Notes: a model not told the origin generated them from the letters alone. DNA of 64,000 nucleotides from Kitasatospora setae KM-6054 (GCF_000269985.1 NC_016109.1:7157001-7221000), one strand, 5' to 3'; positions 1-8,441 are shown, numbered from the stretch's first letter. Program-made: numbers and translations.

Positions 1-803
1 TCGACGAGAGCCAGTGACGCCTCCGGGCTGAGGGCGTCAGCCCGGGCGAGGTCGTAGGTCAGACGGACCTTCCTGACCTGCTCCATGCTCTCGACCAGCA
101 TGCCTACATGCGGTCCCTCGATGTATGCCACGTCCGGACTGCTGTCGGCAAACGACATCAGCGTCAACGCACCCTCCAGGGCTGCATGTGCTCCACAACG
201 CTGCTCAAGCACCTGCACGACCGCTACCCTGGAGCGGACCAGAGCGGCCAGGTGGCGGAGTTGACCGGCCATCACCGCGTACCCGCCGACCGGCCGCCGG
301 ATCGCGGCCTCGTCGATCAGCCACCACAACACCGGCCGGGTTGGACCGGAGAGGATCTCCTGCCGGGCCCGGCGCGCCTGCACCTTGGCCTCGATGTCCG
401 CCTCCGGGGCCAGCGGCAGCGCCGCGTGGAACACCGCCCGCATGTACCCCTCGGTCTGAGCCAGACCCGGGATCAGGAAACCCCCGTACCCGATGATCTC
501 CGAGGCCCGCGGCTCCAGATCCGCGTACGTCCGGAAGTAGTCCGGGTACGGCCCCCGCCCGACGTGCGGCCAGAGCCGCCCGAACAGCCCGCCCGTCGCC
601 AGCGCCCCGTCGAGGCGTTCGGCGAACTCCTGCGTGGGGGAGCGCTTCGCGGTCTCGATCTGCCCCACCAACGACCCGGTGTAGCCGAGGACTTCGCCCA
701 GGGCGTCCTGGCTCAGGTTCGCCTCGGCCCGGATGCGGCGCAGCTCCGAGCCGAACAGCGCCGCCATCGAGGCGGCCGGGTCGAGGTCTCGCGGGTTCGG
801 CAT
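1..803 (-). CDS. XRE-family regulator with DUF5753 (partial, C-terminus off the window)
   Basis: Reading the reverse strand from the ATG at 801-803 gives an open frame of 267 codons that runs off the left edge. Residues about 17-72 form a Cro/CI-type helix-turn-helix (start MPNPRDLDPAASMAALFGSE, then SQDALGEVLGYTGSLVGQIE). From about residue 85 the sequence matches the DUF5753 domain of streptomycete regulators (motifs IPGLAQTEGYMRAVF and VLWWLIDEAAIRRPVGG). Such proteins are usually near 280 residues, so only a few residues should be missing. Members are DNA-binding regulators often next to small DUF397 genes and accessory cassettes. It is transcribed divergently from the kinase-CYTH-radical SAM genes, so it may control them (inference). 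An upstream GGAG is present but loosely spaced. Confidence 0.9.
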   Translation of the reverse strand, partial: MPNPRDLDPAASMAALFGSELRRIRAEANLSQDALGEVLGYTGSLVGQIETAKRSPTQEFAERLDGALATGGLFGRLWPHVGRGPYPDYFRTYADLEPRASEIIGYGGFLIPGLAQTEGYMRAVFHAALPLAPEADIEAKVQARRARQEILSGPTRPVLWWLIDEAAIRRPVGGYAVMAGQLRHLAALVRSRVAVVQVLEQRCGAHAALEGALTLMSFADSSPDVAYIEGPHVGMLVESMEQVRKVRLTYDLARADALSPEASLALV

Positions 804-833
804 GGTGGGGCTCTCCGTCTCACAGCTGCGGAG

Positions 834-863
834 TTGGACTGCGGGCTCTGGCGAGCGTAGCGC
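834..863 (+). promoter_or_regulatory. Putative promoter of the kinase-CYTH-radical SAM cassette
   Basis: TTGGAC (834-839) and TAGCGC (858-863) are separated by 18 bases, about 57 bases before the kinase ATG and inside the divergent gap to the XRE gene. The -10 match is modest, so this is a prediction only. Confidence 0.35.
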
Positions 864-897
864 TCCGTGCCGATGCTGTTACCCGGAACAGTCGACG

Positions 898-914
898 GAC
901 GGATCGTCAGGAGG
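898..914. repeat. 17-bp direct repeat, left copy (cassette boundary or operator)
   Basis: GACGGATCGTCAGGAGG lies just before the kinase start. The right copy at 3254-3270 differs at one base (T for A). The core GACG-GAT-CGTC is an inverted repeat. The left copy contains the AGGAGG ribosome binding site (909-914) of the kinase. Together the two copies bracket exactly the three-gene cassette. Confidence 0.7.
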
Positions 915-919
915 ACGGC

Positions 920-1561
920 ATGGAAGGGGAATCGGATCCCCGGGGACAGCGGGCCGCCGGTCGCGGGGTGTTCGTCACCCTGGACGGGCTCAGCGCGAGC
1001 GGGAAGAGCACGGTGGCCCCGCTGGTCGCCGCCCGGCTCGGCGGCGTCCACCTGGAGGACGACGGCCTGCCGGGGTTCGCCCGGATGCGGGCGGAGGTGG
1101 ACGGTGCCGGGGTCCTGCCGGCGCGGCTGCACTGGTGGTTGATGGCGAACCACCTCAAGTCCGAGCGGGCCAGGGGCCTGGTCGGGAGCGGGCGGCCGGT
1201 GGTGGTGGAGTCGTACTTCCCGCGGACCGTCGCCACGCACCGGGCGATGGGCCAGAACTGGCCGGTGGGGTACCCGGCCGGGGCGCTCCGGCCGGACGCG
1301 GCGGTCCTGCTGGAGGTGGACGAGTCCGTCCGCCGGGAGCGCCTGCGGGTGCGGGCGGCGGGCGGGGCGTTGAGCGACTGGCACCGGCGGGAGGAGCCCC
1401 GGGTCGCGGAGAGCGTCCGGGTGTACCGCGCGTTCGGCCTGGTCCCGGTGGACGGGACCGGCCGGACGCCGGAGCAGGTGGCCGAGGCGGTCGTCGCCCT
1501 CGTCCACGAGCGGGTCCGCAGGAATCGTCCGGAAGGGGCAAGCAGCCGTGGGCACCACTGA
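920..1561 (+). CDS. P-loop nucleotide/nucleoside kinase-like protein
   Basis: A 213-residue protein with a clear Walker A motif GLSASGKST at residues 23-31 (Lys29) after a hydrophobic strand VFVTLD, the arrangement of thymidylate kinase-like and related P-loop kinases. An Arg-rich stretch near residues 133-170 could act as the lid that closes over the phosphates. The substrate cannot be read from the sequence; a nucleoside, nucleotide or other small molecule is possible. The ATG at 920 is set by AGGAGG with 5-base spacing. The next gene (CYTH) starts 14 bases inside the end of this one, so the two are translationally coupled and probably act in one pathway. Confidence 0.8.
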   Translation: MEGESDPRGQRAAGRGVFVTLDGLSASGKSTVAPLVAARLGGVHLEDDGLPGFARMRAEVDGAGVLPARLHWWLMANHLKSERARGLVGSGRPVVVESYFPRTVATHRAMGQNWPVGYPAGALRPDAAVLLEVDESVRRERLRVRAAGGALSDWHRREEPRVAESVRVYRAFGLVPVDGTGRTPEQVAEAVVALVHERVRRNRPEGASSRGHH

Positions 1562-2087
1562 GACCGAGTTCGAGGCGAAGATCCTCGACATCGAACCGGA
1601 GAGGATCCGGGCGCTGCTCGCCGGGGCCGGGGCCGAGCACGTGGCCGAGCGGTTCCAGCGGCGCTACGTCTACGACATCCCGGGCCGCCCCGGGGCGTGG
1701 GTGCGGCTGCGGGACACCGGCAGCGAGGTCACGCTCTGCGTCAAGGAGATCCGCTCCGAGGCGATCGACGGGGTGAGCGAGACGGAGACGGCCGTCGGCG
1801 ACTTCGACGTGACGGACGCGCTGCTGGGGAAGCTCGGCTACCGGCCGAAGGCGTACCAGGAGAACCGCCGGTCCTCCTGGAGGCTGGGTGGTGCGGCCGT
1901 CGAGATCGACGAGTGGCCGCTGATCCCGCCGTACCTGGAGGTCGAGGGGGAGAGCGCCGCGCACGTCTACGCGACGGTCGCCGCGCTCGGGCTGCCGTTG
2001 TCCGACCTGACCAGCGAGAACACCAGGCGGGTCTACCACCGCTACGGGATCGACATCGAGAGGATCGCCCGGCTCACCTTCGGGTGA
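1548..2087 (+). CDS. CYTH-domain protein (CyaB/thiamine triphosphatase-like)
   Basis: A 179-residue protein opening with the ExExK signature of the CYTH superfamily (E7-F-E9-A-K11), followed by the expected alternating basic and acidic strands (RRYVYDIP, WVRLRDTG, VTLCVKEI, VEIDEWPLIPPYLEVEGE). CYTH enzymes fold as an eight-strand tunnel that binds triphosphates with metal ions; known members are class IV adenylate cyclase, thiamine triphosphatase and inorganic triphosphatases. The length is typical of CyaB-like members. The GTG at 1548 lies inside the kinase gene. Sitting between a kinase and a radical SAM enzyme, it could bind or hydrolyse a triphosphorylated intermediate (inference). Confidence 0.88.
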   Translation: MGTTETEFEAKILDIEPERIRALLAGAGAEHVAERFQRRYVYDIPGRPGAWVRLRDTGSEVTLCVKEIRSEAIDGVSETETAVGDFDVTDALLGKLGYRPKAYQENRRSSWRLGGAAVEIDEWPLIPPYLEVEGESAAHVYATVAALGLPLSDLTSENTRRVYHRYGIDIERIARLTFG

Positions 2088-2125
2088 GCGGGGCGGGTAG
2101 GGGAGGGGAGGGGGGAGGGGGAACC

Positions 2126-3220
2126 GTGTCAGTGACCCAGCAGCCGGCGGTCCGGATCGTCCGGGACCGGAGCATCCGGCTCAAGGTGATCGACGAGTGC
2201 GGGCTGGCCTGCACGTTCTGCCACAGCGAGGGGACACCGGTCACCGCCGACAACCGGGGCCGCACGGCCCTGCCGTTCGCGGCGGGGCCGGGGCGGAGCG
2301 GACGGGTGTCGATCTACGGCGGGACGAACGGCGTCCGCTTCCTCGCCGCGAGGATGGAGCCGGACCGGGCTTTCCGGCGGGCGGTGCGGACGGTCGCGAA
2401 GGCGTTCGACGCCGGCGAGGTCCACCTCACGGGCGGGGAGCCCACCCTGCACCCGGAGGTGTCCGGGCTGGTCGCCGCGCTCACCGGGATGGGGCTGTGC
2501 GTCGGCATGACCAGCAACGGCGAGCGCGGCCGCCAGGTGATGCCGGACTGCTCGGCGGCCGGGCTCGACCGGGTCAACGTCTCCGTCTTCGGTACGACCG
2601 CCGAGGAGCTCCGGGCGGTCCAGCACCCCGGGCGCTTCGCTGCGGCAGGCCCGGCCGGGGCGAAGGTCAGGGCGGCGTCGCAGACGGTCCGGGCCGCGGT
2701 CTCCCACGGGGTGAAGGCGTCGGTGAACATCGTCGTTCCCGGGCCTGAGCACGTGGACCGGGTGGTCAACCTGGTCGAGGCGTACGGCCAGTTCGCCGAC
2801 GTGCGGATGCTCACCAGCCTCCAGGACGGCGCGCGGTCGCTCGACGCGATCTCCGAGGTGCTGTCCAGGGTCGGGGCGGAGCCGGTGCTCCGGACCTTCA
2901 CCGCCGGCACCTCCGACGAGCGGACGCTCTACCGGGCGCTCGGCGGCCGGGCCGTGCACGTCAAGCGGCTGCTGCCGGTGCGGCTCCCGGACACCTGCGC
3001 GTCATGCCGGTTCGACAACGGCACGGACTGCCAGGAGGGGTACTACGGGATCCGGCTCTACCTCACCGAGGAGGAGGAGTACACGGTCGGCGTCTGCATC
3101 CAGCGGATGGACCTGTGCGTGCCGGTGGCCGAGTTGCCGGGGGGCGGGATCGTGGCGGAGGTTCGGACGTTCAAGGAGTCCGAGGTCCGCCGCCTGACCC
3201 GCCGCTACGGCGCCGGGTGA
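2126..3220 (+). CDS. Radical SAM enzyme with C-terminal cysteine cluster
   Basis: A 364-residue protein with the radical SAM signature C25-GLA-C29-TF-C32 for the 4Fe-4S cluster, followed by the GGEP motif (LTGGEPTLHPE, near residues 100-110) that contacts S-adenosylmethionine. The C-terminal part has a second cysteine set (C291, C294, C302 and a later Cys in GVCIQR), suggesting an auxiliary Fe-S cluster as in MoaA or SPASM-like proteins. The GTG start at 2126 follows an extended GGAGGGGAGGGGGAGGGG ribosome binding region. The specific reaction is unknown. It is the last gene of the coupled kinase-CYTH-radical SAM unit, which suggests chemistry on a nucleotide or related phosphorylated compound (inference). 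Confidence 0.9.
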   Translation: MSVTQQPAVRIVRDRSIRLKVIDECGLACTFCHSEGTPVTADNRGRTALPFAAGPGRSGRVSIYGGTNGVRFLAARMEPDRAFRRAVRTVAKAFDAGEVHLTGGEPTLHPEVSGLVAALTGMGLCVGMTSNGERGRQVMPDCSAAGLDRVNVSVFGTTAEELRAVQHPGRFAAAGPAGAKVRAASQTVRAAVSHGVKASVNIVVPGPEHVDRVVNLVEAYGQFADVRMLTSLQDGARSLDAISEVLSRVGAEPVLRTFTAGTSDERTLYRALGGRAVHVKRLLPVRLPDTCASCRFDNGTDCQEGYYGIRLYLTEEEEYTVGVCIQRMDLCVPVAELPGGGIVAEVRTFKESEVRRLTRRYGAG

Positions 3221-3253
3221 GCGGGGCGGGCGGGCGGGGGGTGGCGCAAACCT

Positions 3254-3270
3254 GACGGATCGTCAGGTGG
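3254..3270. repeat. 17-bp direct repeat, right copy
   Basis: GACGGATCGTCAGGTGG lies 33 bases after the radical SAM stop codon and matches the left copy (898-914) at 16 of 17 positions. It sits in a longer perfect inverted repeat ACCTGACG-GAT-CGTCAGGT (3250-3268), so it could also be an operator for the downstream surface-protein gene. Confidence 0.65.
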
Positions 3271-3340
3271 TTGCAGGGCGGGGGCGCACGAGGCGCACGT
3301 GGGCGTGACCGGTGTGCTTCGTGATGGACCGTCAATTTTC

Positions 3341-3369
3341 TTGTAATGGCACCCGGATGGTCGTATTCC
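3341..3369 (+). promoter_or_regulatory. Putative promoter of the surface-protein gene
   Basis: TTGTAA (3341-3346), 17 bases, TATTCC (3364-3369), inside an unusually AT-rich patch for this genome (about 3330-3395) in the 246-base gap before the gene at 3467. A second candidate -10, TAATAT, lies at 3373-3378. Confidence 0.4.
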
Positions 3370-3466
3370 GCTTAATATTCGGCCAAAAGAGGTGTGTTCT
3401 GAGCCGTTCGGATGATCTTCCGGTTACGGTTCGGCGCGCCTGCCGGAGCTACCACGAGAGCAGGGC

Positions 3467-6181
3467 ATGACCCAGACAGAGCAACAGACCAGGGCGCCCG
3501 TACCGGGCGCTCGGCGGCGCCGGGTCGAGCGGGTCGCCGCCGTGGTGGCGGCCTTCGCGGCGGCCACCGCCGTCGCCGCCCCGTCGGCGTCGCCGGCGAC
3601 GGCGGACGGCTCGGTGACGGTCCGGGTGATCCGGGCCGTCGACGAGAGCGGGACGTGGACGCCGGTGCTGGAGCCGGGCATCGGCGGGGTGACCGTCACC
3701 CTGACCGGGGAGGACGGCGCGGTCCGTACCGGCGTCACGGCGGCCGACGGCACCGTGACGCTGACGCCGGCCAAGTCGACCCCCACCGGCAGGTACCGGG
3801 TCGAGGTGGTCAACCCGAAGCCGGGCGTGCTCTACCCGGCGTTCGCCGCCCGCGAGGGCCTGGCCGGGGCGCCGAACAGGCTCAGCAGCAACGAGGAGTT
3901 CGTCGACCTCTCGGCGGGCAGGCAGGCCGCGTTCACCACCGGCCTGTGGAACCCCGCCGACTACTGCCAGCGCAACGCCCCGCTGGCCACCGCCTGCCAG
4001 CCGCCGACCGGCGTCCCGGCGGCCCAGCGCACCCTGCTGACCTTCCCGTACGAGTCGCGCGGCGTGAACAAGGACGTCACCGACGTCGGCACCAGCGGCG
4101 AGACCGGGAACGTCTTCGGGATCGCCTGGAACCGGGACGACCGGCGGCTGTTCAGCTCGGCGCAGGCCAAGCGGGCCACCGCGTACGGCCCCGGCGGGCC
4201 GGGGGCGATCTACGTCACCGACCCGGCGAAGAAGACCACCGCGCTGTTCGCGACCGTCCCGGACGCCGGGACGACCGCGCACGCGGCCGGCGGCGACGAC
4301 GCGGCGTTCCTGCCCGCCGTCGGCAAGGAGAGCCTCGGCGGGCTGAAGCTCACCGAGGACAACCGCGACCTGTACGTGGTCAACCTGCACGACCGCAAGC
4401 TGTACCGGTACGACGCCACCGCGCCGACCGCGTCCGCGCCCAAGGCCGTGTACGCCATCCCCGCCGCGGGCTGCCCGTCGCCCGACGACTGGCGCCCGTA
4501 CGGCCTCGGCATGCAGGACGGCACCGGCTACGTCGGCGGCGTCTGCTCCGGCCAGTCGACCGGGAAGATCACCGACCTGAAGGCCGTGGTGCTGCCCTTC
4601 GACCCGGCCACCGGCGTCTTCGGCGCGGCCGTGCTGAACCAGCCGCTCGACCACCGGGGCACCCCGGCCACCCCCTGCGCGGGCTACTTCTGGTACCCGT
4701 GGCAGGACACCCAGCCGCTGACCGGCGGCGCGGTCTGCGGGATCAACCCGGAGCCCGAGCTCGGCGAGGTCGGCTTCGAGACCGACGGCTCGATGCTGCT
4801 GGCCTTCCGTGACCGGTACGCCGACCAGGCCGCCGCCGCCCCGCCGGAGGGGCAGCCGCTGCCGAACGGCTTCGTCTACGTGCTCGCCTCGGCCGACCTC
4901 AACAAGGCGTGCAAGTCCGGCGACACCTTCGTGCTGGACGTCAACCTCGGCTGCGGCCAGACCGTGCGGAACAAGGGCTTCTTCGACCAGAGCCGCCCCT
5001 ACCCGAACGGCCACCCGTACCCGGCGTTCGCCGGCCTGGCGCTGTCCAAGGTCGAGAGCTCCATCGCCGCCTCCGGCTACGACGTGTCCAACAACATCGT
5101 CACCGCCGGCACCATGTTCACCCTCCGCAGCGGCGGCCCCGACCCGGGCTTCGGCAACGAGCTCTCCGACGGCCGCTCCCGCTTCGGCAAGGGCGCGGCG
5201 ATGGCCGACCTCGAAGTGCTCTGCGACCGCGCCCCGCTGCAGATCGGCAACCGGGTCTGGTACGACCCCGAGCGCTCCGGGCAGCAACTTCCGCAGCAGC
5301 AGCCCGTCCCCGGCGCCACCGTGCACCTGTACGACGCGGACGGGAAGCTGGTCGGCACCACCAAGACCACCGCGCGCGGCGAGTACTACTTCGACGACAG
5401 CAACGTCACCGGCGGGCTGAAGCCGAAGACCGCGTACACCATCCGGCTCGACAACCCGGCCGACTACACCGCGACGGGCCCGCTGTACCACTGGGTCCCG
5501 ACCAAGGACAACGTCGGCGACAACCGCCTGACCGACTCCGACGGCACCGTCCCCAAGGGCGGCAGCTACGTCGAGCGGGCGCTCACCACCGGCGGCCCGG
5601 GCCAGAACGACCACAGCTTCGACTTCGGCTTCCAGAAGCAGCGGGGCGCGCTGCGCCTGGTCAAGCACGACCAGGACGGCAAGCCGCTGCCCGGCGCGGT
5701 CTTCCAGCTGTGGCGCGAGTCCAACGACACCGCCGGCCTCCAGGCCGACGGGGACCGGCCGGACAGCAAGGTCGGCGACCCGTGCACCACCGGCGAGGAC
5801 GGCACCTGCGCCGTCCAGGCCGACCTCGGCGGCTACTACTGGCAGGAGGTCAGCCCGCCCAAGGGCTACCGGGCCCCCGAACAGCCGGTCCTCGGACCGG
5901 TCGTGCTGGACGACGCGCACCTCGACGCCGGGATCACCACCACCGCCGTCAACACCGTCATCCCGCCGGAGCCCACGCCCACCCCGACGCCCACGCCGAC
6001 CCCGACGCCGACCCCGATGCCGGTGGTCCCCGCCCCGCCGCAGGCCCGCCCGGCCCCGGGCGGCAGCCTCGCCAGCACCGGCATGAACGGCACCGTGCCG
6101 TACGCGCTGGCCGGCGGCGCGCTGCTGCTGGTGCTCGGCACCGGCCTGCTGATCGCGGTGCGCAGGCGCCGTGCGAGCTGA
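3467..6181 (+). CDS. Sortase-anchored surface protein with SdrD-B-like and SpaA-like domains (LASTG)
   Basis: A 904-residue cell-wall protein. It has an N-terminal signal with basic residues RRRR followed by an Ala/Val-rich core, and ends with LASTG (about residues 868-872), a hydrophobic segment and a basic tail RRRR, the cell-wall sorting signal in the LAxTG form used by streptomycete class E sortases. A Pro-Thr repeat (about 5960-6020) probably spans the wall. An SdrD-B-like fold begins near residue 592 (QIGNRVWYDPERSG, then GEYYFDD), and a SpaA/prealbumin-like domain that can form internal isopeptide bonds begins near residue 726 (LRLVKHDQDGKPLPGAVFQL). The first half (residues 50-590) resembles a beta-rich adhesin but was not assigned. 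No sortase gene is in the window. Confidence 0.88.
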   Translation: MTQTEQQTRAPVPGARRRRVERVAAVVAAFAAATAVAAPSASPATADGSVTVRVIRAVDESGTWTPVLEPGIGGVTVTLTGEDGAVRTGVTAADGTVTLTPAKSTPTGRYRVEVVNPKPGVLYPAFAAREGLAGAPNRLSSNEEFVDLSAGRQAAFTTGLWNPADYCQRNAPLATACQPPTGVPAAQRTLLTFPYESRGVNKDVTDVGTSGETGNVFGIAWNRDDRRLFSSAQAKRATAYGPGGPGAIYVTDPAKKTTALFATVPDAGTTAHAAGGDDAAFLPAVGKESLGGLKLTEDNRDLYVVNLHDRKLYRYDATAPTASAPKAVYAIPAAGCPSPDDWRPYGLGMQDGTGYVGGVCSGQSTGKITDLKAVVLPFDPATGVFGAAVLNQPLDHRGTPATPCAGYFWYPWQDTQPLTGGAVCGINPEPELGEVGFETDGSMLLAFRDRYADQAAAAPPEGQPLPNGFVYVLASADLNKACKSGDTFVLDVNLGCGQTVRNKGFFDQSRPYPNGHPYPAFAGLALSKVESSIAASGYDVSNNIVTAGTMFTLRSGGPDPGFGNELSDGRSRFGKGAAMADLEVLCDRAPLQIGNRVWYDPERSGQQLPQQQPVPGATVHLYDADGKLVGTTKTTARGEYYFDDSNVTGGLKPKTAYTIRLDNPADYTATGPLYHWVPTKDNVGDNRLTDSDGTVPKGGSYVERALTTGGPGQNDHSFDFGFQKQRGALRLVKHDQDGKPLPGAVFQLWRESNDTAGLQADGDRPDSKVGDPCTTGEDGTCAVQADLGGYYWQEVSPPKGYRAPEQPVLGPVVLDDAHLDAGITTTAVNTVIPPEPTPTPTPTPTPTPTPMPVVPAPPQARPAPGGSLASTGMNGTVPYALAGGALLLVLGTGLLIAVRRRRAS

Positions 6182-6211
6182 TCGTCCGACCACCTGATCA
6201 GCGGTCAGACT

Positions 6212-6243
6212 GGGGGCCCCGGGTTCTTCCGCCCGGGGCCCCC
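6212..6243 (+). terminator. Hairpin terminator after the surface protein
   Basis: A perfect 12-bp stem (GGGGGCCCCGGG / CCCGGGGCCCCC) with an 8-base loop, 31 bases after the stop codon of the sortase substrate. No T-run follows, as is usual in this group. Confidence 0.75.
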
Positions 6244-6277
6244 GGCCCGTCAACCCCCGGCAACAGCAGAGGAATCC

Positions 6278-7126
6278 GTGGCAACGAAGAACGCGGCGAC
6301 AGCGAAGAGCGCGCCGGAGAGCACGACAGCGAAGAGCGCGCCGAAGGGCGGCGGCCGCCGCCGGTACGCGCCGGTCGCCGCCGCGCTGGCCGCCGTCCTG
6401 GTCGCGGCCGGCGCGGTGACCGCCTGGCGGCTCACCAGCGGCGGCGACGAGGCCCGGCCGCTCAGCACCGAGGAGTCCTCCCGGCTGGCGCTGTCCCGGT
6501 TCACCCTCTACGGGACCAGCCCCGCCGAGGTCGAACTGACCGTCCAGGAGGGCGACGGCACGGTGGTCCAGGTGCACGGCGTCATCGACTACCGCACCCG
6601 GCACGCCGCCGGCAGCTACCGGGTCAGCGGACGGCAGGGCACCCTCGACGAGGGCCTGCTGGTCTGGGACGCCGGCGGCCTCGGCCTGGCCAAGCCGCCC
6701 GCCGGGACGGACCCCGCCACCCCCGCCTGGGAACAGGCCGAGCACGTCCCGCGCAGCGGCTGGACCTCCCGCCCGTACGGCACCGACCCGCTCGACGCCG
6801 GGCTCGACCTGGCCGTCCAGCTCGGCGCCGACCGGCCCGACAACCCGCTGCTGCTCGCCCAGGCCGGCCCGCGCTGGCTCGGCCGGGACCGGATCGACGG
6901 CCGCGAGCACGACCGGATCTCCGGCCCCCGCCCGCGCGACGCGGCGGCCTCCGCCGCGCCCGGCGACACCTCGCCGCTCACCTACTGGATCGACGGCGAG
7001 GGCGGCCTGCGCCGGGTCACCATGCGGATGCCCGGCATCGGCACCCCCACCGCCCTGGACTTCCACGGGCAGCGGGCCGGGGCCAAGCTCCCCGAGGCGC
7101 CCTGGGCGACGGCGACGGCCGGCTGA
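6278..7126 (+). CDS. Membrane-anchored extracytoplasmic protein of unknown function
   Basis: A 282-residue protein with a Lys/Ala/Ser-rich N-terminus, a basic cluster GGGRRRYAP and one membrane segment (about residues 31-50), then an outside domain of about 225 residues. The alternating strands (AEVELTVQEGDG, VVQVHGVIDYRT) and its overall look recall LppX/LolA-like lipid-binding folds, but this is not certain. The GTG at 6278 follows AGAGGAAT. It comes after the terminator of the sortase substrate, so it may have its own promoter. No enzyme motif is visible. Function unknown; a surface or envelope role is likely from the topology. Confidence 0.7.
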   Translation: MATKNAATAKSAPESTTAKSAPKGGGRRRYAPVAAALAAVLVAAGAVTAWRLTSGGDEARPLSTEESSRLALSRFTLYGTSPAEVELTVQEGDGTVVQVHGVIDYRTRHAAGSYRVSGRQGTLDEGLLVWDAGGLGLAKPPAGTDPATPAWEQAEHVPRSGWTSRPYGTDPLDAGLDLAVQLGADRPDNPLLLAQAGPRWLGRDRIDGREHDRISGPRPRDAAASAAPGDTSPLTYWIDGEGGLRRVTMRMPGIGTPTALDFHGQRAGAKLPEAPWATATAG

Positions 7127-7133
7127 GGTGGCC

Positions 7134-8441
7134 TCACCCGCCGGCGGGCAGCGGGTAGGAGTCCGGGTCGACCGGGCCCGGCAGGTCGACGGCGGGCACC
7201 GCCGGGGCGTTCGGGTCCGGCAGCGTCGGCTGCGCGGGCGGCACCGGCACGGCGTTGAACGCCGTCCCGGGCGGGGCCTGCACGCCCGCCGCCCGGCCCG
7301 CCGGGACGCGCCCGCCGCCGGTCGCGCCGCAGGGCGCCAGCGTCTCCAGCCCGTCCGGGCTCTGGGTCGAGGGCCCGTTGCCGGTGAAGCAGTTGCCCGG
7401 GTCGGCCGCCGAGCTGACCAGGTCCACGCCGTTGCCGGCGACCTTGTTCGCGGTGACCCGGTTGCCGGACGCCGGGTGCCCCGGCGGGTCGGTCACCACC
7501 ACGCCCGCCGCCCGGTTGCCGCGCACCAGGTTCCGCTCGACCCGGTTGTCCGTCCCGCCGCCGATCCCGATCCCGATCCCGAAGCCGCCGTCCGCCTGCT
7601 CCGGCGAGTCCGCCGCGTTGTTGTCCGCCACCACGTTGCCCGCGATCACCGCGGCGTGCTGCGGCGCCAGCGACTCCAGGTCGTTCGAGTTGACCGTCAC
7701 CCCGACCCGGTTGCCCACCACCCGGTTGCCCACCACGGTCAGGTTCTCCGACGCGTTGGTGATCTCGATCCCCACCGCGTTGCGCTCCACCGTGTTGCCC
7801 CGCACCAGGGTGTCGCACGGCTTGCACTGCCCGACGTAGATCCCCGAGTCGGCCTGCCCCGACGCGTACGACTCCTCGATCACCCCGCCGCGCGCGTCGA
7901 ACGCGTAGATCCCGTACAGCGCGTTCCCGTACGCCGTCACCCGGGTCGCCCGGAAGCCCAGCACCGGCGGGAACCGGGTGGTGTCCAGCGGGTCGTACGC
8001 CGAACCGCCCGCGCCGTGCCGCTGCAGCTTCTCGTCCGTCACGCCCGTGAACAGCACGCCGTTCGCCAGGTAGCCGTGCACGGTCAGGTTCTCCACCACG
8101 GTGCCCGCGCCGGTCGCGGTGATCCCGTTGACCAGCTTCAACCCGCCGTCGAACACCACCGCGTTGCGGTCCGTCCCGCGCAGCACCACCCGCGGCTTGG
8201 TGACCCGCACGCTCTCCCGGTACGTCCCCGGGCCGACCAGCACCAGATCGCCCGGGTTCGCGGTGTCCACCGCCCGCTGCACGGTCGGGAAGTCCTCCGG
8301 CACCCGTAGCACCGTCCCCGGCGGATGGCGGTCCGCCGACGAACCACCCCCGCCACCGCCCGAGGAACAGCCGGCCGCCGCCGGCAACAGCACCAGCGCC
8401 ACGACGGCCAGCAGCCGACCGAGAACGACCTGATCCGACAT
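7134..8441 (-). CDS. Right-handed beta-helix lipoprotein (NosD/pectate-lyase-like repeats)
   Basis: A 435-residue protein with a lipoprotein signal (hydrophobic LLAVVALVLLPAAAGC, lipobox AAGC) and a Gly/Ser linker. It continues with parallel beta-helix repeats: a run of units of the type NxVxxNxxGV (for example ENLTVHGYLANGVLF, VVGNRVGVTVNSND, VVADNNAADSPEQ), as in NosD/DUF1565 proteins that bind or cleave polysaccharide. The start ATG is at 8439-8441; the extension up to 8471 uses codons rare in this genome and is rejected. The tail (after about residue 370) is Pro-rich. No catalytic residues can be assigned. It is divergent from the peroxidase gene across a short AT-rich gap (8442-8493). 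Confidence 0.82.
   Translation of the reverse strand: MSDQVVLGRLLAVVALVLLPAAAGCSSGGGGGGSSADRHPPGTVLRVPEDFPTVQRAVDTANPGDLVLVGPGTYRESVRVTKPRVVLRGTDRNAVVFDGGLKLVNGITATGAGTVVENLTVHGYLANGVLFTGVTDEKLQRHGAGGSAYDPLDTTRFPPVLGFRATRVTAYGNALYGIYAFDARGGVIEESYASGQADSGIYVGQCKPCDTLVRGNTVERNAVGIEITNASENLTVVGNRVVGNRVGVTVNSNDLESLAPQHAAVIAGNVVADNNAADSPEQADGGFGIGIGIGGGTDNRVERNLVRGNRAAGVVVTDPPGHPASGNRVTANKVAGNGVDLVSSAADPGNCFTGNGPSTQSPDGLETLAPCGATGGGRVPAGRAAGVQAPPGTAFNAVPVPPAQPTLPDPNAPAVPAVDLPGPVDPDSYPLPAGG

Noticed and set aside
2126..3220. Calling the radical SAM protein a viperin
   Set aside because: It has CX3CX2C, but viperin-specific surrounding motifs were not recognised and it carries extra C-terminal cysteines; only the comparison of gene context is kept.
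3449..7066. Very long reverse-strand reading frame (over 1200 codons) across the surface-protein region
   Set aside because: It lies antisense to the well-supported LASTG protein, is Gly/Arg/Val-rich with no domain pattern, and reflects third-position GC bias.
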